Part shown: positions 1 through 5,518 of the stretch, in pieces
Numbering within the stretch: position 1 is the stretch's first letter
Layout: the number at the start of each line of letters is the position of its first letter
NCBI GenBank assembly: GCA_014190175.1
Contig: BJFZ01000077.1
Location: 1 to 5,518 of the forward strand
From: Actinomycetes bacterium
Lineage (GTDB): Bacteria; Actinomycetota; Actinomycetes; Nanopelagicales; Nanopelagicaceae
DNA length: 5,518 bases
Direction: 5' to 3'
The notes under the pieces: model-generated
Databases searched by the model: none
What the model was told of the DNA's origin: nothing
What the model saw: the letters and a program-made list of their open reading frames with translations, nothing else
Program-made: the position numbers and the translations under genes

Positions 1-614
1 CCCAAGAACTGTAAAACTGCCAAAGTAACTATTCCCGCTGCAGCATTAGGGACTGCAACTTTGAAAAAAGACCTAAAAAAGCCGGCTCCATCAATTCTAG
101 CTGCATCTAAAATCGTATCAGGAACGGCGCTAAATACTGATTTAAGAAAAAAGACACCGAAAGGAATATTTGTACCAATGTATACAAACATTAATCCAGG
201 TAAATGCCCAATTAGTCCAAACTTTGAAAGTAAAAGATAAATTGGAATTATCAATATTTGGCTAGGAAGAAGCATAACTGCGATAAAAGACCAATTCATA
301 ACTCTGCTACCAGGGAAGTCATATTTTGCAAGCGCAAATCCTGCAAATGAAGCAAAAATTAAAGCTGTTAGCAAACTAATTCCTACGACAGTTATGGTGT
401 TACGTGCTGCAGTTCCAAGTGAATAATTATCAATTAAGATTCGGTAACTTTCAAATGTGAAAAAGCTTGGAATACCATATGCGTTTTTATTATAGTCCTC
501 TAGAGTTCGAGCAGAAGTAGTCGCAACATAAATCAGAGGGTATAAAGTGGTTATTGCTGCACTAAGTAAAGCAAAAAAAATGAGAAAATTGACTCGCATA
601 CTAAATTTTCTCAT
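1..614 (-). CDS. Sugar ABC transporter permease, MalG type (3' end cut by window edge)
   Basis: Inner-membrane subunit of a carbohydrate-import ABC transporter, partner of the MalF-type permease encoded just before it. The frame is open from ATG at 614 to the window edge, giving 204 full codons; the family is usually about 270-300 residues, so roughly 70 or more are outside the window. Hydrophobic segments lie near residues 9-30, 73-96, 108-130 and 141-158, with one more starting near 191. The cytoplasmic EAA loop that docks on the ATPase is at 170-189, reading DAARIDGAG followed by a terminal AVP, a good match to the family pattern. A second Met at residue 6 is possible, but the first ATG is preferred: a GGAAG ribosome site lies over the stop codon of the upstream permease gene and only two bases separate stop and start, indicating translational coupling. 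The substrate cannot be read from the permease itself. Confidence 0.95.
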   Translation of the reverse strand, partial: MRKFSMRVNFLIFFALLSAAITTLYPLIYVATTSARTLEDYNKNAYGIPSFFTFESYRILIDNYSLGTAARNTITVVGISLLTALIFASFAGFALAKYDFPGSRVMNWSFIAVMLLPSQILIIPIYLLLSKFGLIGHLPGLMFVYIGTNIPFGVFFLKSVFSAVPDTILDAARIDGAGFFRSFFKVAVPNAAAGIVTLAVLQFL

Positions 615-616
615 GT

Positions 617-1564
617 TTATCTTCCAGAATCATTCTTGAGATGTTTGCTTTGAGCAATGGTCAAAAGTGCAATTACCCCAAAAATCATTATTGCCAGAGC
701 TGAACCTTCTCCCATATCAAAAGCAGAAAAGGCCTTCTGGTAGACCAAATAGTCCAAAGTTGTTGTCGAATACAGGGGCCCACCCGCTGTCATTACAAAT
801 ATGAAGCCAAATAAGGATGTAAATGTGTACAACGTATTAATAATTGAAACAAATGCAAGCTGCTGTTTCACACTTGGAATAATTAAATAGCGAAACCTTT
901 TCCACCAACCTGCCCCATCAACTTCTGCGGCGGCAAATAGATCGGTATCTATGCTCATAAGCCCACTTAGTAGAATTATCATGGCATATCCAAATCCTGC
1001 CCAAATCAGCGCAAGAACGACAACAAAAATCGCCAAGTTAGCTTCTGCAAAGAAATTAATGGGCTTCATACCGAGTGTGACCAAAGCTGAATTAATCGGT
1101 CCATTGAGAGTAAAGGCAGATCTAAACATGAGACCAATTACTGAGGCCGAAAGCACAGAGGGAAGAAAGAAAATTATGCGAAAGAACCGCCATCCCCAGA
1201 TTTTTTGATAGAGCAAGACTGCGGTAAATAGTCCAAGAAAAATCACAATAGGTATTGCAATGAGAAACTTGAGGTTAGTAAGGAAGACCTCATGAACTAA
1301 TGGTGCAGCCAAGATATCTATGTAGTTCTTGATTCCGATGAATTTTGAGGTCACGCCATCGGTTTTTAGGAAAGAGATCCAGACAGCATATCCAATTGGA
1401 TAAAAAAGTAAGGAAGCGACAACAAGAAATGCGGGAAGGGCTGCTAAGAAGCCAATTCGCTGTTTTTGTTGTGTCAGCGTTCTATGTTTCTTTCGACTAC
1501 TCCTGCCGCCTGCAAAGGTTGGCCCCACTTCGGAGCCAACCTTTGCTACTGCAGGTGAGGTCAT
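617..1564 (-). CDS. Sugar ABC transporter permease, MalF/UgpA type
   Basis: Inner-membrane subunit of the same carbohydrate importer; it forms the translocation pore with the MalG-type subunit. The 315-residue length is normal for the family. A hydrophilic N-terminus (1-37), basic at RSSRKKHR (21-28), is followed by membrane segments near 38-64, 97-119, 128-149, 178-200, 236-258 and 286-304. The EAA loop, which contacts the ATPase, is at about 211-230 (AAAEVDGAG, ending LIIP). The gene begins nine bases after the binding-protein stop; the sequence before ATG (AAGATAGGT) is a poor ribosome site compared with that of the binding protein. Codons 7-18 contain a perfect 12-bp inverted repeat (separate entry), which may lower translation of this subunit. 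No alternative ATG exists near the start; a GTG at codon 13 lies in the hairpin loop and is less likely. Confidence 0.95.
   Translation of the reverse strand: MTSPAVAKVGSEVGPTFAGGRSSRKKHRTLTQQKQRIGFLAALPAFLVVASLLFYPIGYAVWISFLKTDGVTSKFIGIKNYIDILAAPLVHEVFLTNLKFLIAIPIVIFLGLFTAVLLYQKIWGWRFFRIIFFLPSVLSASVIGLMFRSAFTLNGPINSALVTLGMKPINFFAEANLAIFVVVLALIWAGFGYAMIILLSGLMSIDTDLFAAAEVDGAGWWKRFRYLIIPSVKQQLAFVSIINTLYTFTSLFGFIFVMTAGGPLYSTTTLDYLVYQKAFSAFDMGEGSALAIMIFGVIALLTIAQSKHLKNDSGR
1512..1546 (-). repeat. Perfect 12-bp inverted repeat (mRNA hairpin) in the permease start region
   Basis: On the plus strand gcaaaggttggc (1512-1523) and gccaacctttgc (1535-1546) are exact reverse complements separated by 11 bases. 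In the minus-strand transcript this gives a 12-bp stem with about 58% GC pairs. A further cctgc (1502-1506) / gcagg (1551-1555) pairing could extend it across a small internal loop. It begins 27 bases past the binding-protein stop codon and covers codons 7-18 of the MalF-type gene. No T-run follows it in the direction of transcription, so it does not look like an intrinsic terminator. Hairpins between binding-protein and permease genes are known in other sugar operons (malE-malF) to protect the upstream message from 3' decay; that role here is inference. Confidence 0.85.
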
Positions 1565-1573
1565 ACCTATCTT

Positions 1574-2890
1574 TTACTTGTTTGCAGCCAATGAGGCTTG
1601 AAGCTGGTTAACAGCATCAAGTGGAGTTGTTTGGCCAAGAGCTACTGATGCATTCAATTTATAGAATAAGTCATTTGTTGGTCCAGGCATGATGTTGTCA
1701 AATGGATAAACCTGTGGGTTCTTGGCAACATCTTTGGCTTGAGCCTTTAATAAAGGATTGACGATAACTGAGGCATCGGCGTTTACGTGATTTGATGGCT
1801 CGGTCTGAGTAATCTTGACATACATATCTACCGTCTTAGCCTGCATCAAGTATTTAACAAACTTTAATGCTTCGGCTTTATTCTTGCTGTAGTTGGTAAC
1901 AGAGACTGCCACATTAGTTCCACCGGCAAGAATTTTCGGATATTTTGAGCCTGCAAGCTGGGGAATTGCAAAGGTTCCAGCATTTGCACCCATGGATTTA
2001 AAGATTGGGTCATTATCCCAACCACCATCAATGATCATCGCGCCTTTTCCAGCCAGGAAGCCATTCAATCGATCTCCTTGACCAGCAGTGGTTGCATCAT
2101 CATTAGTAATTCCAGAAGTGTAGAGCTTTTGGTATCCCTGATATGCCTTAACCATTGCAGCAGAGTCAATCCTTGTTTTCCCTGTGTACATATCGTAGAA
2201 GGCGTTCGGTCCTAATTGGCCACCAACTAATGAAGCTATAACCCATGCACCGGTATAACCTTCAAGATTCGTTTCCCAGATTGGAGTTTGTATTCCACGG
2301 CCCTTCATATTTATGGCCAGAGCGATGAACTCCTCCCAAGTTTTTGGTGGATTCGTCATGTCGATATTCTTATCGGCTAGTACTTTTTTGTTATAAAAGA
2401 TATAGAAGTATGAACCTGCACCGTATGGCATCGCTAGTAGTGGGCCGGTGGGATTGTAGCCTGTGCGAACCGTTCCAGTTCCTTTGATTAGTGATAATTC
2501 AGCCTTGCTGAAGTATTTATCAAGTGGCTCAAGAAAGGCTGCAAAGGAAAGCGTATTTCCACCAGCAAAGCCAATCTTGATATCTGGTCCATTTTTTGCA
2601 ATTGATGCAGCTTTAAACTGTGTATCTGACACACCTCCATCAATTTCAGAGATAGCAATAGTTATGTTTGGATTGAGCTTTTCATAAGCAACTTTTGCTT
2701 GATAAATAAATGAATTCTTAGTATCAAGTGCACCATTAGTTAAGTGCCCCATCAAGCCTGGATCCCATACCTTGATAGTTACTTTCTTTGCTGCAGCATT
2801 TGCGCTCAGACTGAATCCACTGAGTCCGAAAACTAGGGCGCTAGCGCAAATAACGCTTATCACCTTACCTGTTCTGCTTTTGATCTTCAT
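1574..2890 (-). CDS. Extracellular sugar-binding protein of an ABC importer (family 1 type)
   Basis: Captures the substrate outside the membrane and delivers it to the permeases encoded downstream. Residues 1-34 form a Sec signal peptide: basic start (KIKSRTGK), hydrophobic core to about residue 29, and an ANA/AA cleavage site near residue 32. Cys15 sits inside the core without a proper lipobox, so I call it a signal-peptidase-I substrate rather than a lipoprotein. Family hallmarks are NGPDIKIG (100-107), LEPLDKYF (120-127), YNKKVL (166-171), PPKTWEEF (181-188), FLAGKGAMIIDGGW (278-291) and EALKFVKYLM (340-349). Trp42, Trp205, Trp216 and Trp291 are candidates for stacking on sugar rings. Length (438) is typical. 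Start ATG at 2890 has a strong GGGAGAGG ribosome site (2894-2901). The gene is 41 bases after the hydrolase gene and is probably in its operon. Substrate is not identifiable from sequence alone. Confidence 0.95.
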   Translation of the reverse strand: MKIKSRTGKVISVICASALVFGLSGFSLSANAAAKKVTIKVWDPGLMGHLTNGALDTKNSFIYQAKVAYEKLNPNITIAISEIDGGVSDTQFKAASIAKNGPDIKIGFAGGNTLSFAAFLEPLDKYFSKAELSLIKGTGTVRTGYNPTGPLLAMPYGAGSYFYIFYNKKVLADKNIDMTNPPKTWEEFIALAINMKGRGIQTPIWETNLEGYTGAWVIASLVGGQLGPNAFYDMYTGKTRIDSAAMVKAYQGYQKLYTSGITNDDATTAGQGDRLNGFLAGKGAMIIDGGWDNDPIFKSMGANAGTFAIPQLAGSKYPKILAGGTNVAVSVTNYSKNKAEALKFVKYLMQAKTVDMYVKITQTEPSNHVNADASVIVNPLLKAQAKDVAKNPQVYPFDNIMPGPTNDLFYKLNASVALGQTTPLDAVNQLQASLAANK

Positions 2891-2931
2891 TGACCTCTCC
2901 CATTAGTTAGTATTGATGTACCTGCTATTAA

Positions 2932-4341
2932 TTACCACCGATTCCACATTTGTCGGTGATCTTGTGCCCATGCATATGCCGCAACCGTCCATCCCTGAAT
3001 CATTTGTGGGGGTTGGACGATTCGATTGAATCCGTTGCCAAAACCATCGGCGTCGCCTTCAATATCAATGACTTCAGAGCTGACCCAGCCATGTAATGGG
3101 GCATCGCTTCGAAGTAGTTCTGGAAATCCACCTATAGATTCAATTGCAGCAACGGTTCTGCTAATGAGAGCAGTCGCTTGGGGCAGAAATCCATGTCGAA
3201 GAAGGCCCCGTCCAGCAAAAATTCCATCCATCGGCCAGGCCGAACCAGTGTGATAACCACCTGGACGATATGAGGGGTGATTGCTCGATAATGTGCGCAA
3301 ACCTGAAGGGCCAAGGAGCTGTGGGTCGGTGAGTGCATCGGCAATAACCATTCGATACATATCCCAATCAGGCCCGTCAAATAGTGCAGAGTCAAGTAGT
3401 CGACCCTGATTACTGGCTTGAGAGTCAAAGGCAATTTGTTTTCCACTCTTATCGCGTTCACTAGCAAGTGCAAAGCGATCACCGAGCCACATGTGTTCAA
3501 TTAATTTCAATCGAACCTGATGTGCTTCTTGAATTAACTCGGTACCACTAAGTGGCCAATCAAGGTATGGGCGTAGTAGGTATAACTGCGCAGCACCTAT
3601 CAGTGCATCATAGACTTCGGCGGCTGTCTCAACCGATGTGAGTGAGCCTTCACCAGCTAGAGCTCCATCGGCGTGCATATATGAATCGCCAGAGTCTTTC
3701 CAAAACTGATTCTTAATTCCATGTGGATTAGAGCGCTTTGATTCAAGAAGTGAAGAAGGCGTATCAAGTCGAGAGAGAATCCACTTAGTGGAAAGAACTG
3801 CGCGCTCTCCTAAAGTTTTATTTCCAAGTTTAATATCAAGTAATCCGGGCTCTTCAAGCGCCTCCTTGGAAAGAGCCTTAAGCCAGAGAGGGGTGCTATC
3901 AACGGAGCCATAATAAGGAAATGACCAGCCCTCCTTCTCAGTTATTTCGCGAGCTCGTTCATCGCCAGGATCGCGCACCTCATGTGCAATGCGTCCTGGT
4001 TCTTCTTCGCTCTGTGATACAAAGTTTTCACCCTGTGACTCACCGAGTGCGCAGACGACTCCTCGTCGTAGACCTGGAACGCGTGCACCTAGAAAATCGG
4101 CGATTATTAAAGAATCACGACCAAAGAGACATCTAAATAAGTTTTGCTCACCAACACCTCTGTGATGATCAAAGGGGATTGATGCATAGGGGATAAGCCA
4201 GGGGCCTCGGTAGGCCAGGGTCCATGGAATGACTGTTTCAAGTGGGGGCCTAAATCGCGGATCAAATACTGGGTCGCTCGGTGAGAGGATGAGACGGCGT
4301 GAAATAACATTCTCGCCACTCTTAATATCTGTATCTGACAC
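2932..4341 (-). CDS. Glycogen-debranching-type (alpha/alpha)6 glycoside hydrolase, stand-alone catalytic domain
   Basis: Probable cytoplasmic glucosidase; no signal peptide or membrane segment is visible. It matches the C-terminal catalytic domain of bacterial amylo-alpha-1,6-glucosidases (COG3408/GDE_C type) in order: FGRDSL (73-78), EEEPGRIAHEVR (112-123), PYYGSVDSTPLW (142-153), NQFWKDSGDSYMHADG (211-226), AEVYDA (241-246), GLRTLSSNHPSYRPGGYHTGSAWPMDG (spanning 347-373) and GGFPELL (404-410). Asp216 or Asp219 and Glu408 are candidate catalytic carboxylates; this assignment is inference. Family members commonly have about 200 extra N-terminal residues; here the catalytic domain stands alone at 469 residues. 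The last motif, QPPQMIQGW (443-451), departs from the CSPQAWAA form I expect in debranching enzymes, which may mean a different substrate. The start is GTG (4339-4341) behind GAGGGG (4348-4353) with six bases between. Its place at the head of a sugar-import operon suggests it cleaves the imported glycoside rather than stored glycogen. Related GH63-type glucosylglycerate or mannosylglycerate hydrolases are alternatives. Confidence 0.82.
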   Translation of the reverse strand: MSDTDIKSGENVISRRLILSPSDPVFDPRFRPPLETVIPWTLAYRGPWLIPYASIPFDHHRGVGEQNLFRCLFGRDSLIIADFLGARVPGLRRGVVCALGESQGENFVSQSEEEPGRIAHEVRDPGDERAREITEKEGWSFPYYGSVDSTPLWLKALSKEALEEPGLLDIKLGNKTLGERAVLSTKWILSRLDTPSSLLESKRSNPHGIKNQFWKDSGDSYMHADGALAGEGSLTSVETAAEVYDALIGAAQLYLLRPYLDWPLSGTELIQEAHQVRLKLIEHMWLGDRFALASERDKSGKQIAFDSQASNQGRLLDSALFDGPDWDMYRMVIADALTDPQLLGPSGLRTLSSNHPSYRPGGYHTGSAWPMDGIFAGRGLLRHGFLPQATALISRTVAAIESIGGFPELLRSDAPLHGWVSSEVIDIEGDADGFGNGFNRIVQPPQMIQGWTVAAYAWAQDHRQMWNRW

Positions 4342-4384
4342 AGCAAACCCCTCGTGAGAGCACCGTAAGTGGGGAGATTCAACG

Positions 4385-4413
4385 AGTGTATTGGTGTAAA
4401 TTTTTCATTACAA
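4385..4413 (-). promoter_or_regulatory. Candidate promoter of the hydrolase-transporter operon
   Basis: On the minus strand TTGTAA (4408-4413) and TACACT (4385-4390) are separated by exactly 17 bases, each matching four of six positions of the primary sigma-factor consensus. A start of transcription near 4378 would leave a leader of about 37 bases containing the GAGGGG ribosome site. A dyad overlaps the -35 box and another lies just upstream, which supports a regulated promoter. The match is moderate and read-through from the regulator gene, after which I see no terminator, is also possible. Confidence 0.45.
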
Positions 4414-4422
4414 GAACCGTAA
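4408..4422. promoter_or_regulatory. Short dyad overlapping the candidate -35 box (possible operator half)
   Basis: The plus strand reads ttac, seven bases, gtaa, a four-base inverted repeat covering the proposed -35 element. It also contains the aaccgtaacc sequence. A repressor bound here would block RNA polymerase. The arms are short, so by itself this is weak; its value comes from position and from the neighbouring longer dyad that uses the same GTAA/TTAC core. Confidence 0.35.
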
Positions 4423-4425
4423 CCT

Positions 4426-4445
4426 ATGTAATTTATTTGTTACAT
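4426..4445. promoter_or_regulatory. 20-bp dyad, candidate operator for the LacI-family regulator
   Basis: The sequence is atgtaa, eight A/T-rich bases, ttacat: a perfect six-base inverted repeat starting one base past the regulator's stop codon and about 12 bases upstream of the candidate -35 box. Size and symmetry fit a dimeric helix-turn-helix protein. It lacks the central CG typical of many LacI-family operators, so a different binder, or a non-canonical site for this regulator, is possible. It is too AT-rich and lacks a T-run to act as a terminator. Confidence 0.45.
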
Positions 4446-4446
4446 T

Positions 4447-5421
4447 CTAAGTAGTTGAGCGTAATACCAGTTCAGGCTTTAACTCTTCTCTAATGAAATC
4501 ACGGTTCTGCTCATACGAGTGCAGTATTTCTATGGCTCGTCTGCCACTTGCATCTAGGTGAGTGCGAACACTGGTGATCCCTAACTGTTGGGCTGTATCG
4601 GTATCCCCATAACCAATGACCAGTAAATCTTTTGGAATCAAAATCCCCAATTCACGTGCCGCAACCAAGACGGCAACTGCCAAAAGATCGCTGTCGGCAA
4701 AGATGGCATCGATCACCTTCTTACCTTTTAAAATTTTCCGGATTTCAACGCCGGTCTCATTCGAGAGGGGATCAACGAGAAACTCCATGCTTGTTGCTTT
4801 CTTCTCTGGATCTAACCGATCTCTAAAAGATTTAAGACGAATTCCAGGATTAAGGCTCAGTAGCGAAGGCCGAGCTCCTAAAAAGAGAATCCGAGTTGCT
4901 GTGCTCTTGTTTAAGTAATCAGCAACAATTTCGCATCCCTTCTTTTCAGAAGTTAGCACGCGAGAAAAGCGTAAATCATCGATATCGATACAGACTGTAG
5001 GTAGTGAAAACTTTTTAAGATAAGAGGCAACTTCGTCAATAATTTGTACACCTGAAATAATTAGTCCTTCAATACGTTTAGTAGCCACTAGCTTTTTAAT
5101 ATGAGCAACAGAGCTCCCTGAATCTACAACATCATAGACAAGTAGTTCATGTGGCCAAGCTCTAAGTGCATTTGAAATCCCACGCAACTGCTCCATTTGA
5201 CCTTGGTGTTGAAAAAGTTGTGTGAAGACTGCAATACGTGCCATGGATAAATCTCGCTCAAGAATTCGTGGGGCTTTGTAATGAAGCGCAGTTGCTGCTT
5301 GGCGCACTAAAACAACAGTCTCAGGTTTTAGTAACTCTGGATTTGAAAAACAGCGCGAAGCTGTAGCGATACTTACTTCGGCATAGGCGGCAACTTGCGC
5401 CAAAGTCGCACGTTTACTCAT
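4447..5421 (-). CDS. LacI-family transcriptional regulator
   Basis: Cytoplasmic DNA-binding regulator, probably repressing the adjacent sugar operon until a ligand binds. Residues 5-48 form the N-terminal helix-turn-helix (TLAQVAAYAEVSIATASRCF region, then ETVVLVRQAATALHY). The rest is a periplasmic-binding-protein-like ligand and dimer domain: RIEGLIISG (117-124 area), LPTVCID (140-146), FLGARPS (180-186), DAIFADSDLLAVAVLVAARELGI (from 238) and LLVIGYGDTD (266-275). The 324-residue length is slightly short for the family. Two oddities: the hinge after Tyr48 (KAPRILERDLSMARIAVF) lacks the usual Y-x-P-N...AR-x-L pattern and seems about two residues shorter, and the usual GFDD sequence is GYGD, losing an aspartate that often touches the ligand. 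ATG at 5421 follows an AGGTGA ribosome site (5428-5433) at a good distance. I see no terminator after the gene, so some transcripts may continue into the operon. Confidence 0.93.
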   Translation of the reverse strand: MSKRATLAQVAAYAEVSIATASRCFSNPELLKPETVVLVRQAATALHYKAPRILERDLSMARIAVFTQLFQHQGQMEQLRGISNALRAWPHELLVYDVVDSGSSVAHIKKLVATKRIEGLIISGVQIIDEVASYLKKFSLPTVCIDIDDLRFSRVLTSEKKGCEIVADYLNKSTATRILFLGARPSLLSLNPGIRLKSFRDRLDPEKKATSMEFLVDPLSNETGVEIRKILKGKKVIDAIFADSDLLAVAVLVAARELGILIPKDLLVIGYGDTDTAQQLGITSVRTHLDASGRRAIEILHSYEQNRDFIREELKPELVLRSTT

Positions 5422-5518
5422 TTCTTCTCACCTAGCAAGCATAATTAGGTTAGCAATAAAAAGAAATCGCCCTGAAGGCTGAGCCCATTGAAATTAGTTC
5501 TTTCTTACGGCTAATCTA
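5422..5518 (-). promoter_or_regulatory. Upstream region of the regulator gene
   Basis: This 97-base stretch has no gene. It contains the regulator's ribosome site, an AT-rich segment (5441-5466) likely to hold its promoter, and two direct copies of tagcaa (5433-5438 and 5451-5456). A possible TTTCTT (5461-5466) / TATGCT (5438-5443) pair with a 17-base spacer exists, but transcription would then start inside or next to the ribosome site, so I do not assign it. A ttacgg sequence (5505-5510) echoes the ccgtaa motif found upstream of the hydrolase gene and may be part of an operator. Confidence 0.35.

Noticed and set aside
1502..1555. The strong hairpin as an intrinsic terminator between binding protein and permease
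   Set aside because: No T-run follows the stem in the direction of transcription, and it lies within the coding sequence of an intact gene.
2840..2852. Cys15 of the binding protein as a lipoprotein attachment site
   Set aside because: The preceding residues (SVI) do not form a lipobox and the cysteine sits in the middle of the hydrophobic core; an ANA-type cleavage site further on fits better.
2851..2903. A 12-codon minus-strand reading frame starting with ATG 13 bases before the binding-protein start and overlapping it
   Set aside because: No ribosome site precedes it, and its second to fourth codons are themselves the ribosome site of the binding-protein gene.
4348..4376. Pairing of CCCC with the GGGG of the hydrolase ribosome site as a translational switch
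   Set aside because: Only four base pairs across a 19-base loop with no strong inner stem; too weak to claim.
951..4918. Several plus-strand open frames of 62-100 codons and short minus-strand frames within the hydrolase gene
   Set aside because: They lie wholly or almost wholly antisense or out of frame within well-supported genes, show no family motifs and have low-complexity composition expected of shadow frames.
5458..5479. GCC-CTGAA-GGC stem followed on the minus strand by a T-rich run, as a terminator of a gene to the right
   Set aside because: The stem has three or four pairs, including a G-U, and is separated from the T-run; stability is insufficient.
1..5518. CRISPR arrays, tRNA or rRNA genes, insertion sequences, attachment sites
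   Set aside because: I see no regularly spaced repeats, cloverleaf sequences, transposase-like frames or terminal inverted repeats.

Overview
The window reads as one complete and one cut-off part of a carbohydrate uptake and utilisation locus, all on the minus strand. In transcription order (right to left) it holds a LacI-family regulator, a cytoplasmic glycoside hydrolase of the glycogen-debranching (alpha/alpha)6 type, an extracellular sugar-binding lipid-free lipoprotein-like or secreted protein (best read as signal-peptidase-I exported), and two inner-membrane ABC permease subunits of the MalF and MalG types. The MalG-type gene runs off the left edge. No ABC ATPase gene is present.

Organism: base composition is low to moderate (about 36% GC by hand count in the first 300 bases, about 55% in sampled lines of the hydrolase). 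The binding protein has a classical Sec signal peptide, gaps between genes are short, and the operon carries its own LacI regulator. I infer a free-living heterotrophic bacterium, perhaps a low-GC actinobacterium of the freshwater acI/Nanopelagicales kind. This rests on general resemblance of style only; no marker gene in the window settles it.

Layout: 5422-5518 is the upstream region of the regulator. The regulator occupies 4447-5421. A 105-base gap (4342-4446) carries a plausible promoter and two dyad elements that are good operator candidates. The hydrolase (2932-4341) has a GTG start behind a GAGGGG ribosome site. After 41 bases comes the binding protein (1574-2890) with a strong ribosome site, after 9 bases the MalF-type permease (617-1564), and after 2 bases the MalG-type permease (1-614, incomplete). 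There is no gene-free stretch over 300 bases.

How it works together (inference from gene families): the binding protein captures a sugar or glycoside outside the membrane, the two permeases plus an ATPase encoded elsewhere import it, and the hydrolase, which lacks a signal peptide, cleaves a glucoside bond in the cytoplasm. The regulator probably represses the operon until an intermediate or substrate binds. The most striking non-coding signal is a perfect 12-bp inverted repeat inside the first codons of the MalF-type gene, just after the end of the binding-protein gene, where an mRNA hairpin could set the ratio of binding protein to permease.
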